64,000 nucleotides of DNA from Nocardiopsis_B mangrovi. GTDB lineage: Bacteria; Actinomycetota; Actinomycetes; Streptosporangiales; Streptosporangiaceae. How positions within the stretch are numbered: the stretch's first letter is position 1; every line of letters starts with the position of its first letter. Under the pieces are notes generated by a model. It ran no database searches and was not told the DNA's origin. It saw nothing but the letters and a program-made list of their open reading frames with translations. Location: positions 1 to 64,000 of the forward strand of contig NZ_JBHSFQ010000027.1 of the NCBI RefSeq assembly GCF_042653925.1, read 5' to 3'. The position numbers were made by a program, and so were the translations under genes. Positions 1 to 7,180 of the stretch are shown one piece after another.

Positions 1-143
1 TCTTCGTCAAGGGCGAGGTGATCAAGACCGTGCCGGAGTCCAAGATCGTCGAGACCCTGATCGAAGAGGCCATGCGCATCGCCGAGGGCATGAAGGACGA
101 CGGCACCGCCTCAGGCACCCCCTCGGTGTCGGTCGGCGCCTGA
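1..143 (+). CDS. C-terminal end of an unrecognised protein (5' truncated by window edge)
   Basis: An open frame enters from the left edge and ends at TGA 141-143. The visible 46 residues begin FVKGEVIKTVPESK and continue as an amphipathic, Glu/Ile-rich helix (KIVETLIEEAMRIAE), followed by a disordered Gly/Ser/Thr tail (last residues SVSVGA). Codon use matches the neighbouring genes, so this is a genuine coding end. A perfect hairpin follows 10 bases after the stop. I do not recognise the family from this fragment and assign no function. Confidence 0.75.
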   Translation, partial: FVKGEVIKTVPESKIVETLIEEAMRIAEGMKDDGTASGTPSVSVGA

Positions 144-153
144 ACACGTCCGT

Positions 154-184
154 GCGGGCGCGCCGCCGTCGGCGGCGCGCCCGC
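154..184. terminator. Bidirectional hairpin between convergent genes
   Basis: A perfect 14-bp stem (GCGGGCGCGCCGCC and its complement) with a 3-base loop GTC. It lies between the stop of the plus-strand gene at 143 and the stop of the minus-strand peptidase at 196. There is no U-tract, as is common in high-GC actinobacteria. The position between convergent stops makes a shared terminator the likeliest role. Confidence 0.75.
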
Positions 185-195
185 AAGCCGTTGTG

Positions 196-750
196 CTAGC
201 AGCCGGTGCTGCTGGTGATCGAGGTGTTCCCGTAGTAGCGGACGCTGACCCCGTTGAGCACCACGCGCACGGGGGTGCCGTTGGTGCGCTGCTCGTAGTG
301 CAGGTGCGGGCCGGTCGACCCGCCGGTGCTGCCCACGCGGCCGATCACCGTGCCGGTGCTGACCGACTGGCCCACCGACACGTTGAACGAGTTCAGGTGC
401 GCGTACAGCGTGGTGATCCCGCTGCCGTGGCTGACGATGATGTACTTGCCGTAGCTGGTGTTGCCCAGGTCGCGCACCGTTGTGACGGTGCCCGACGCGC
501 TGGAGCGCACCCGCTGGTTGTTGGCGCTGCTGCGCTGGAAGTCCACCGACAGCTGCGGGTTGTGGTTGGTGCGGGTGTTGGCGTTCCACGTCTGACCGCA
601 GTCGAACGGGGTACGCAGGTTGATCGCGGCCAGCGCCTGCTGGTCCGCTCCCGCGGTGGCGTTGAAGGCCGTCGTGAGCAAGGCCGCGGAGGCAATGACC
701 ACGCCGAGGCGGCGTGCCGCGGATCTGATGGTGAACCCGGAAAGACGCAT
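196..750 (-). CDS. Secreted M23 family metallopeptidase
   Basis: A 184-residue exported protein, predicted to be a zinc endopeptidase acting on peptidoglycan cross-bridges or other peptides outside the cell. Residues 1-35 form a signal peptide: a basic start (IRSAARR), a hydrophobic core (VVIASAALL) and an Ala-rich end. The M23 (LytM-type) fold follows. Likely zinc ligands are His63 and Asp70 in the HNPQLSVD segment and His151 in GPHLHYE, with His118 (YAHLN) and His149 as catalytic histidines. The ATG at 750 is chosen because GGGAGGAAG sits about 10 bases upstream; the open frame continues further upstream but with no signal peptide sense. The protein ends in Cys184 without further domains such as LysM or SH3, so it is a minimal M23 protein. 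Confidence 0.88.
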   Translation of the reverse strand: MRLSGFTIRSAARRLGVVIASAALLTTAFNATAGADQQALAAINLRTPFDCGQTWNANTRTNHNPQLSVDFQRSSANNQRVRSSASGTVTTVRDLGNTSYGKYIIVSHGSGITTLYAHLNSFNVSVGQSVSTGTVIGRVGSTGGSTGPHLHYEQRTNGTPVRVVLNGVSVRYYGNTSITSSTGC

Positions 751-1093
751 GGGCTGTTCCACTTCCTCCCTGTGCGGGGGACGGGGGCGGGAACACGATG
801 GCACGCCGGATCGGGTGCGTGAAGACCCAAATACGCTCGGTGCGCGGGTTCCGGAAGCGGGGCGGCAGGGGGCGCCGGCGAGGGTGACCAGGCGCGGTGG
901 TTTCCTACGTCCGCGTTCCAGGTGAACGCAATTCATTTTCCCCGACCCGTTGGCGGCCACGCTGGGTCAGCCGGGCTGTATCCCGGCCGTATCCGCCGAT
1001 CGCGATCACCCTGAGTCGCACTCCGTGTCGCTTCCGTGCTCAACGCCCGGTGGCGGAGAGAATGCAGGGGGTGGCCGAGCGGAAGGCGGGACG
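751..1093. other. Divergent intergenic region
   Basis: 343 bases between the divergently transcribed M23 peptidase and the tripeptidyl-aminopeptidase-like gene. It must hold both promoters. The stretch around 925-950 is less GC-rich than its surroundings. I see no gene, strong hairpin or clear palindromic operator. Confidence 0.5.
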
Positions 1094-2632
1094 GTGCGAC
1101 GACGACGCAAGGGCCTCGCGGCGGTCGGCGCCGGGGCGTTCCTGGCCTCGATGGTGGCGGTGCCGGCCCCCGCCGCGGCGACCGCACCCGCCGCACTGGA
1201 CTGGCAGGAGTGCACCGACCTCGACCCCGCGGAGGGCGGCGTGCTCGAATGCGCCACCCTGCGGGTGCCGCTGGACCACGCGGCGGGCGCCGCGGCGGGG
1301 ACCGCCGACATCGCCCTGTCCCGGGCCCCGGCCACCGGGGAGCGCCGGGGCACGCTGCTGGTCAACCCCGGGGGACCCGGCAGCCCGGGCCGCGCCTGGG
1401 CCGCGCCGACCGCCGCCGCGCTCCCCGGCGACCTGCGCGAGGGCTACGACGTCGTGGGCTTCGATCCGCGGGGAACGGGGGCGAGCACCCCCGCCGTCGC
1501 CTGCGACCCCGCCTACTTCTCCCCGGTCCGCCCCGACACCGTCCCGCGCTCCCGGGCGGAGGAAGGGGACCTGGTCCGCCGGGCCGCCGAATACGCCGCG
1601 TCCTGCGGCGCGAACACCGGCGCGCTGCTGAACCACCTCACGACCGCCGATTCGGCGGCCGACCTGGAGCTCCTGCGCGCCGCGCTGGGCGTCGAGCGGA
1701 TCGACTACCTCGGCTACTCCTACGGCAGCTACCTGGGCGCCGTCTACGCCACGTTCCACCCCGACCGGGTGCGCCGCCTCGTCCTCGACAGCATCGTGCA
1801 CCCCGGCCGCCCGTGGTACGAGAGCAACCTGGAGCAGACGCGGGCGGTCGACGCCGCGGCCCGGCGCTTCTTCGACTGGATCGCCCGCCACGACGACGCC
1901 TACGGCCTGGGCGCGACCGGCGGCGAGGTCGCCGGTCGCTACTACGCAGCGCGCGACGCCCTGCGGGAGCGGCCGCTGTCCGGCACCGTCGGGCCGACCG
2001 AGTTCGAGACCGCCTACCTTGTGGCGACCTACGCGCAGGCGGCCTGGCCGCAGCTGGCGCGAGCGCTCTCCGGCTACGTCACCGGCGACGACCCGGACGC
2101 GCTGCTCCGGGTGTACCAGGCGTACGGGGAGGACGCGGACAGCGACGGCGGCTTCGGCGCCTACCTCGGCACGCAGTGCACCGACGCCCCGTGGCCGCGC
2201 GACTGGTCCACGTGGCACACCGCCGCGGAGCGCCTGCACCGCGAGGCCCCCTTCGTCGCCTGGAACAACATCTGGTACAACGCGCCCTGCGCGACCTGGC
2301 CCGCGCCCTCCCGCCCGTGGGTGGAGGTCGACGGCTCGGCGGTCGAGAGCGCCCTGCTGATCCAGGCGACCGGCGACGGCCCCACCCCCGTCGACGGCGC
2401 CTATGCGATGCGCGAGCGGTTCCCGGCCGGCCGGCTGCTGATCGAGGACGGCGGAGGGACCCACGGCGTCGCCCTCGGCGGAAACGCCTGCGTGGACACC
2501 GCGCTCGCGGCCTACCTGCGCGACGGCACGCTGCCGCCGGAGCGCACCGCCGCCGGCGGCGCCGACGCGACCTGCGCCGCCGCCCCCGAGCCCGCACCCG
2601 AACCCGAGCCCGACCGGCGGGCGGAGCGGTGA
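1094..2632 (+). CDS. Secreted alpha/beta hydrolase, tripeptidyl aminopeptidase (TAP-like) family
   Basis: A 512-residue exported serine hydrolase resembling Streptomyces Tap/SlpD-SlpE proteases, which release tripeptides from extracellular protein N-termini. The GTG at 1094 is chosen because GGAAGGCGGG lies just upstream and the product then starts with a typical signal peptide: MRRRRKG, a hydrophobic stretch, then APAAAT. The alpha/beta hydrolase fold shows the oxyanion-loop motif VNPGGPGSPG and the nucleophile elbow GYSYGS (Ser around residue 209). The C-terminal TAP-like domain carries the probable acid in the ATGDGPTPV segment and the catalytic His in GGGTHG. The last 20 residues are Pro/Glu repeats (EPAPEPEPEP) and are probably disordered. 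It is a single gene with no obvious partner; substrate specificity is inferred from family only. Confidence 0.88.
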   Translation: MRRRRKGLAAVGAGAFLASMVAVPAPAAATAPAALDWQECTDLDPAEGGVLECATLRVPLDHAAGAAAGTADIALSRAPATGERRGTLLVNPGGPGSPGRAWAAPTAAALPGDLREGYDVVGFDPRGTGASTPAVACDPAYFSPVRPDTVPRSRAEEGDLVRRAAEYAASCGANTGALLNHLTTADSAADLELLRAALGVERIDYLGYSYGSYLGAVYATFHPDRVRRLVLDSIVHPGRPWYESNLEQTRAVDAAARRFFDWIARHDDAYGLGATGGEVAGRYYAARDALRERPLSGTVGPTEFETAYLVATYAQAAWPQLARALSGYVTGDDPDALLRVYQAYGEDADSDGGFGAYLGTQCTDAPWPRDWSTWHTAAERLHREAPFVAWNNIWYNAPCATWPAPSRPWVEVDGSAVESALLIQATGDGPTPVDGAYAMRERFPAGRLLIEDGGGTHGVALGGNACVDTALAAYLRDGTLPPERTAAGGADATCAAAPEPAPEPEPDRRAER

Positions 2633-2773
2633 TGAGGCACGTTCGGATGGTCGATTAGTCTTGAAAGGCACGATCCTGACTGTTCACGGCCCGGGGCCGC
2701 ACGCCGCGCCCCGGACCCGTGGCGGTGGTCCGGTCCCGGGGTCCGGGCGGGCGGTTCCTAGGCGGATGAGGTG

Positions 2774-3622
2774 ATGCGGGTGCTGCGGACCTCGTCGCTG
2801 CGGGTGCTCGGCGAGCGCGACCGCGATGCCGTTCACGCCCTGCTCGACACCGACCCCGTGGGCAACGTCTTCGTCAGCTCCCGGCTGCGCGGGGCCGGGC
2901 TCGACTCCGGCCGGCTGGGCGCCGAGGTGTGGGGCTACAGCGAACGGGGCACGCTCACGGCCCTGTGCTACTCCGGGGCCAATTTGGTGCCCATCAACGC
3001 CGGCCCGGCGGCCATCCGGCAGTTCGCCGAGCACGCCCGGTGGCAGGGCCGCCGCTGCTCGTCCATTGTCGGCCCGGTCGATGCCGTCGGCGGCCTGTGG
3101 GACCGGCTGGGCCCGACGTGGGGGCCCGCCCGGGCGATCCGCGCCCACCAGCCGGTGCTGGAGCTCTCGGAACCTCCGTTGGTGGAGGCCGATCCGCTGG
3201 TGCGCCGGGTGCGGGTGAGCGAACTCGGGATCCTGGTGCCCGCCTGCGTGGCGATGTTCACCGAGGAGGTGGGCGTGCCGCCCGACTCGGGCGACGGCGG
3301 GTCCCTCTACCGCGCCCGGGTCGAGGAGCTCGTGCGCACCGGCCGGGCGTTCGCCCGGATCGAGGACGGCCGGGTGGTCTTCAAGGCCGAGATCGGCGCG
3401 GTGACCCCCTACGCCTGCCAGGTGCAGGGCGTATGGGTCCACCCCGACCTGCGCGGCAGCGGCCATTCGATCGGGGGCATGGCCGCGGTCGTGCGCGCCG
3501 CGCTGGCCGACATCGCGCCGAGGGTCACGCTCTACGTCAACGACTACAACGCCCCGGCGCGGGCCGCCTACCGCCGGGTGGGGTTCCGCGAGGTCGGCGC
3601 GGTGCGGTCGGTCCTCTTCTGA
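2774..3622 (+). CDS. GNAT family N-acetyltransferase with DUF4081-like N-terminal half
   Basis: A 282-residue two-domain protein. Residues about 1-150 resemble the actinobacterial DUF4081 domain: it starts LRTSSLRVLGERDRDAV and contains the characteristic DPVGNVFVSSRL. The C-terminal half is a GNAT fold with the acetyl-CoA loop as HPDLRGSGHS and the late motif YVNDYNAPARAAYRRVGF. The acceptor is unknown. GTG 2771 and ATG 2774 are adjacent; ATG is preferred because AGGCGG at 2760-2765 is then about 8 bases upstream. Homologues are widespread single-copy actinobacterial genes. It is convergent with the nucleotidyltransferase-like gene that follows, with only 24 bases between the stops. Confidence 0.85.
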   Translation: MRVLRTSSLRVLGERDRDAVHALLDTDPVGNVFVSSRLRGAGLDSGRLGAEVWGYSERGTLTALCYSGANLVPINAGPAAIRQFAEHARWQGRRCSSIVGPVDAVGGLWDRLGPTWGPARAIRAHQPVLELSEPPLVEADPLVRRVRVSELGILVPACVAMFTEEVGVPPDSGDGGSLYRARVEELVRTGRAFARIEDGRVVFKAEIGAVTPYACQVQGVWVHPDLRGSGHSIGGMAAVVRAALADIAPRVTLYVNDYNAPARAAYRRVGFREVGAVRSVLF

Positions 3623-3646
3623 TCCCCCCGGCCGGGCGGGGGCGGG

Positions 3647-4087
3647 TCAGCTCGCGAAGGGCACGCGGGTGAGGTAGTGGAGGGTGGCGTCGATGTCGGC
3701 GAGGTCCTTGGCCCGGCCCAGCCGCCGCTTCCAGCGCAGGACCCGGTCGAGCGGGGCGAAGGGCAGGCCGAGGTAGAACTCGCGGGAGGAGATGAACTCG
3801 TCGACGTCCCACATCGAGGGGAACCAGCCGTTGAGGACCTCCATCCGCCCGCCCATGAGCAGGACGCGCTGCACGTCCTCCCAGGGGGCGTCCTGGACCT
3901 CGCCCATGGTGCGGACGATGTCCCAGGCGGGCCCGCGCGTGACGACGTCGATGTCGGAGACCTCGGTGCGGATGCCGTGTGCCAGGAGGGGGCCGCTGCC
4001 CGCGATGATGAAGTCGTCCACGGGGAGTTCGAGACCGCGCAGGGCGACGAAATAGGGGTGCTGGTGAATGGTGATCTGCTGAGTCAA
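3647..4087 (-). CDS. Small nucleotidyltransferase-fold protein, second gene of a two-gene module
   Basis: 146 residues. The pol-beta-type nucleotidyltransferase signature is visible as AGSGPLLAHGIR followed by SDIDVV, giving the GS turn and the two metal-binding Asp residues. The C-terminal part has WKRRLGRAKDLADI, as in AbiEii/MNT-like nucleotidyltransferases where this helix closes the fold. Translation apparently starts at TTG 4087, which overlaps the TGA of the upstream gene (TTGA) and is preceded by GGAGAAGGGG inside that gene. The product is therefore coupled to the membrane protein. The reaction (AMP or other NMP transfer to protein or RNA) is unknown. Close packing with a membrane protein and base composition below the local norm suggest an acquired toxin, defence or signalling module rather than housekeeping. 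Confidence 0.7.
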   Translation of the reverse strand: MTQQITIHQHPYFVALRGLELPVDDFIIAGSGPLLAHGIRTEVSDIDVVTRGPAWDIVRTMGEVQDAPWEDVQRVLLMGGRMEVLNGWFPSMWDVDEFISSREFYLGLPFAPLDRVLRWKRRLGRAKDLADIDATLHYLTRVPFAS

Positions 4088-4830
4088 CCTAATGCCCCTT
4101 CTCCTAATACGACACGCACGACGGCGGCCGACAAGAGTGATATTCCAATGCTGGTCATCGTGCCGATGAGGAAGTATTCGGCAAAGCGCTTCTGGTTGCT
4201 CTGAAGCTCGGGGAAACGCGCCAGCGCCTTAATCGCGACGACGACCGCGACCGCTTCGGCCCGGCCCGCGACAATGAAGATGTAGGTGAGCGAGCGCTCC
4301 AGCCAGCCGATGACCGTGCCGGCCCCCTTGAGCGGAGCCATTTCGTCCGCTTCGGCTTTTCTCAGCTCGGCGGAGAAGGGGCGCAGCATATGTGTGACCA
4401 CCTCTCCCCCGATGAAGGTGGCGATGAGGAAGCCCGAGGCCAGGATCATCACCCTGTCATCAAGGATAAGCTCACGAGTCGCGTCCAGCATCTCCGGCAT
4501 CGCGTATAACGCCACCGCTGCCCCGGTCGCCAGGCCGGCAAGCCCTATGGGGGCGAGTGTGAACTTCAGCACACGCCGCGAGACGAAGATTCTCGGTGCG
4601 CCCTGCATGTCCTCGTCGAGGAGCGCCACGCGCGTTAGTACCCAGGCCGACCCCGCGCATATCGGAATCACGACGACCGACACCCAGGAAAAGATGACCG
4701 GTAGCAGAGCGTAACCGGCGTAGAGGACGGTCGCGGAGAGTGCTAAGGGCGTCCTTGTGCGCAACGCGGGAATCGAATAAGGGAGCAGGACCGCGGCGAT
4801 GAGACCCACAATGATGCGTGCTAGCTCCAT
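4084..4830 (-). CDS. Polytopic membrane protein with DUF3307-like C-terminal motif
   Basis: 248 residues with about six or seven hydrophobic segments (residues roughly 5-25, 28-70, 90-115, 128-150, 190-210, 220-245). The C-terminal third reads GWLERSL, then VAIKALARF, then AEYFLIGTMTS. This is the LER...AK..RF...EY.IGT pattern I associate with DUF3307-type membrane proteins; the assignment is from memory and needs a profile search. GC content is visibly lower than in surrounding genes, with AT-rich codons such as ATT and AAG. It is the first gene of a two-gene operon and overlaps the nucleotidyltransferase gene by four bases. No function is known to me. The start at ATG 4830 has only a weak upstream AGAGAAAG. 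Confidence 0.65.
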   Translation of the reverse strand: MELARIIVGLIAAVLLPYSIPALRTRTPLALSATVLYAGYALLPVIFSWVSVVVIPICAGSAWVLTRVALLDEDMQGAPRIFVSRRVLKFTLAPIGLAGLATGAAVALYAMPEMLDATRELILDDRVMILASGFLIATFIGGEVVTHMLRPFSAELRKAEADEMAPLKGAGTVIGWLERSLTYIFIVAGRAEAVAVVVAIKALARFPELQSNQKRFAEYFLIGTMTSIGISLLSAAVVRVVLGEGALG

Positions 4831-4930
4831 GCGCTGCTTTCTCTAATATGCCACGATCTTCCGGATCGTTGATTATGCCGCAGTACCCACCGATTTCACA
4901 TGGGATGTTCGGCCACTCCCGGACACACGA

Positions 4931-4961
4931 AAGGACAGGACCCCGCAGGGGTCCTGTCCTT
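4931..4961. terminator. Hairpin downstream of the LLM oxidoreductase gene
   Basis: A perfect 14-bp stem (AAGGACAGGACCCC and complement) with a 3-base loop, 16 bases beyond the minus-strand stop at 4977. Read on the minus strand the stem ends in CTTTCG, a short T-rich tail. It is the probable terminator of the alpha/beta hydrolase-LLM operon and also separates it from the low-GC module. Confidence 0.8.
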
Positions 4962-4976
4962 CGAGGTCGGAGCGGG

Positions 4977-6236
4977 TCAGTCGCGGAACTCGGGAATCAC
5001 TTCCCGGGCGAACATCTCCAGGTTGCGCTTGACGGTGTCGAGGGGGAGCACGCCCTGCTGGCCCTGCATGAACAGGCCGAACCACTCCAGGTCGGGGATC
5101 TCGGTGAGCATGGCCTCGATGCCGCGCTTGACGTCGTCGGGGCCGCCGATGAGCGCCATCTGCACCTCCGCCATCCGGCGGTAGTCGCCCTTCTGCGGGC
5201 TGATGGGGACCGCGGAGTCGTCCTCGCGGGTCCGCAGCACCTCCAGGTACCCGAACGGGCCGAAGAACGAGGCGAAGTCCTTCTGCATCTTGCTGCCGTA
5301 GGTGGCGATCGCCTGCTCGCGCGTCTCGGCCATGCCGACGATCTTCAGGATGCCGGTGTGCTCGCCGAGCCGGTAGTCGCGCCCGTGGGCGGCGGCCTCG
5401 GCGCGGTAGAGCTCCGCCTTCTTGCGGTGCTCCCCGGGGATGGGCGTGAACATCCACGGCACGATGTCCTCGCGGGCCGCGCGCCGCACCGACCGGTCGC
5501 TGATCGTGAACGGCTGCCACAGCTCGGGGTAGGGGTCCTGGTAAGGGCGCGGCACCACGGACACCCGCCGGATCCGGCCCTCCCCGTCGAGCTCGCCCGG
5601 TGCGCCGAACGTCGCGGTCCAGTCCCGGGCGGGCCAGCCCTCGATCCCGCTGTAGGGCGAAGGGACCTCGTAGTCCAAGACGTCGCTGCGGTAGCGCAGC
5701 GACTCCTCGGTCCAGGCCAGTTTCATGATCTTCAGGAGCTCGCCGAAGACGTCGAAGTTGCGGTCGTCGGAGGCGGAGCCGTCGCTGCGGGCGGCCTGGG
5801 ACCGCCAGCGCTGGCCCAGGACGTTGGCCCAGCGCGCCTGGTAGCCGCGGGCGACGCCCAGCCGCAGCCGGCCGCGGCAGAAGTGGTCGAGCAGGGCGAC
5901 GTCCTCGGCGGCTCGGATGGGGTCCCAGGCCGGCAGTACCAAGCCGAGGGGGGCCAGCAGGATGCGCTCGGTGCGGGCGGCGAGATCGGTGAGGACCATG
6001 AGGGGGTTGACGGAGGACTCGAACCCCTCGGAGTGGAAGTGGTGCTCGGTCAGCATGAGGGCGTCGAAGCCGATCCGGTCGGCGTGCACCGCGATCTCGC
6101 GGACCTCGTGCAGCAGCTTCTGGTAGGACTCCACGTCGCGCCCGATCGGCCGGCGGGCCACGGCGTTGTCCTCGGCGGCGAAGCCGGACCCCGGGATCTG
6201 CGGGTTCATGAAGATGGCGAACTTCACGTCGGTCAC
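4977..6236 (-). CDS. LLM class flavin-dependent oxidoreductase (luciferase-like monooxygenase)
   Basis: 419 residues of the bacterial-luciferase TIM-barrel family, which uses reduced FMN or F420 to oxygenate or oxidise small substrates. Recognisable features are the N-terminal strand FAIFMNPQIP, the ADRIGFDALMLTEHHF segment typical of the family, LAPLGLVLPAWDPIRAAEDVALLDH and the RLRLGVARGY strand. The start is GTG 6236, one base after the TGA of the upstream alpha/beta hydrolase gene, so translation is coupled. The pairing with a hydrolase and with the upstream alcohol and aldehyde dehydrogenases suggests oxidative breakdown of an organic compound, with this enzyme as the oxygenating step. 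The substrate cannot be told from sequence. Confidence 0.87.
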   Translation of the reverse strand: MTDVKFAIFMNPQIPGSGFAAEDNAVARRPIGRDVESYQKLLHEVREIAVHADRIGFDALMLTEHHFHSEGFESSVNPLMVLTDLAARTERILLAPLGLVLPAWDPIRAAEDVALLDHFCRGRLRLGVARGYQARWANVLGQRWRSQAARSDGSASDDRNFDVFGELLKIMKLAWTEESLRYRSDVLDYEVPSPYSGIEGWPARDWTATFGAPGELDGEGRIRRVSVVPRPYQDPYPELWQPFTISDRSVRRAAREDIVPWMFTPIPGEHRKKAELYRAEAAAHGRDYRLGEHTGILKIVGMAETREQAIATYGSKMQKDFASFFGPFGYLEVLRTREDDSAVPISPQKGDYRRMAEVQMALIGGPDDVKRGIEAMLTEIPDLEWFGLFMQGQQGVLPLDTVKRNLEMFAREVIPEFRD

Positions 6237-6237
6237 C

Positions 6238-7089
6238 TCAAAGGTCGGGGGCGGGGCGGGGCCGCTCCGGCCCCGCCGTGGCGGGCCCCGGCGCCGGAGC
6301 GCCGAGCCAGTGCAGGAGGTCGCGCACGAAGTCGCCGGGGTGCTCCTCGTGCAGCCGGTGGCCCGTTCCGGGCCGGTGGACGGACCGGGAGCGGGGGTGG
6401 GCGAGAACGGCGCGCTCCCAGTCGGCCCGGCCGGCGTCGGACCAGAAGGACAGGGTCGGCTGGCGGCGGCGGCCGACGAACGCGTCGGAGGCGGGGCGCA
6501 CCCCCACGGCCCCGGGCTCGGCGAACATGGCGGCGAAGGACTCCGCGAGGACGTGCGGGCGCGCGGCGAGCAGCCGGCGGGTGTGCCAGGCGCGGATCCA
6601 GGGCGGCGTGTCGTCGGTGTAGTCCCAGGCGTCCAGGGCGAGCGCGGCGGCGATCGGATCGGGGCCGCGCAGCTCCTCGGCCATGCGGGTGAAGGCGGGC
6701 GCCAGGCCGCGGCCGTACCCGTAGGCGGGGTCGACGGTGACGACGGCGCCGACCAGGTCGGGGCGCTCCAGTGCGAGGTGCCCGACCACCTGCCCGCCCA
6801 TCGAGTGGCCGACCGCCGCTACGGGGCCGGTGCGGGCGCGGTCCAGCAGGGCGGCGAGGTCGGCGGCCATCGCACGGGGTGTGTTGCCCTGGTCGGGGAC
6901 GCCGGAGTAGCCGTGGCCGCGCAGGTCGGGCGCCAGGATCCGGTTGCCCGCGGCGAGTCCGGGAAGGTGCTGCACCCATTCGTGGGAGTCGGCGCCCCAC
7001 CCGTGCACCAGCAGCAGGGGCCGCGGGGCGGCGGCGGGGCCGTCGTCGGAGTAGAACATCCGGACCCCGGGCAGGTCGGCGAAGGGCAC
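6238..7089 (-). CDS. Alpha/beta fold hydrolase
   Basis: 283 residues with the classic hydrolase order: oxyanion motif LLVHGWGAD near residues 26-34, the APDLRGHGYSG segment, the nucleophile elbow GHSMGG (Ser near residue 95), an acid in VDPAYGYG or the cap, and a late His in HRPGTGHRLHEEHP. It starts at GTG 7089 with GAGAGGAG about 6 bases upstream. It ends one base before the GTG of the LLM oxidoreductase, so the two form an operon. The promoter region holds two nested inverted repeats (7105-7135) and a copy of the cluster-wide operator (7163-7180). Ester, lactone or C-C hydrolysis are all possible for this family. Confidence 0.87.
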   Translation of the reverse strand: MPFADLPGVRMFYSDDGPAAAPRPLLLVHGWGADSHEWVQHLPGLAAGNRILAPDLRGHGYSGVPDQGNTPRAMAADLAALLDRARTGPVAAVGHSMGGQVVGHLALERPDLVGAVVTVDPAYGYGRGLAPAFTRMAEELRGPDPIAAALALDAWDYTDDTPPWIRAWHTRRLLAARPHVLAESFAAMFAEPGAVGVRPASDAFVGRRRQPTLSFWSDAGRADWERAVLAHPRSRSVHRPGTGHRLHEEHPGDFVRDLLHWLGAPAPGPATAGPERPRPAPDL

Positions 7090-7104
7090 GGCGCTCCTCT
7101 CCGG

Positions 7105-7135
7105 ACTGAAAACAGAACGTGTTTCAGTTTCTGTT
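7105..7135. promoter_or_regulatory. Two interleaved inverted repeats in the hydrolase-LLM promoter
   Basis: ACTGAAA (7105-7111) pairs with TTTCAGT (7122-7128), and AACAGAA (7111-7117) pairs with TTCTGTT (7129-7135). The core AGAACGTGTTT resembles KstR-type operators (AACnnGTT) of the TetR family. It lies 16 bases upstream of the GTG at 7089. The role as an operator is inferred. Confidence 0.5.
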
Positions 7136-7162
7136 CCGTCTCACGGTAACGCCCGGACGGTC

Positions 7163-7180
7163 ACCTAGCAATCGCTTGGT
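7163..7180. promoter_or_regulatory. Second copy of the ACCAAGCA-type operator
   Basis: ACCTAGCA-AT-CGCTTGGT, an 8-2-8 imperfect palindrome matching the perfect site at 9836-9853 at all but two half-site positions. It overlaps the stop codon of the alcohol dehydrogenase gene and lies upstream of the hydrolase-LLM operon, which it probably controls. Confidence 0.5.

Noticed and set aside
1040..2671. Long antisense frame opposite the TAP-like hydrolase
   Set aside because: It is a third-position GC artefact. The plus-strand gene has a signal peptide and a catalytic triad.
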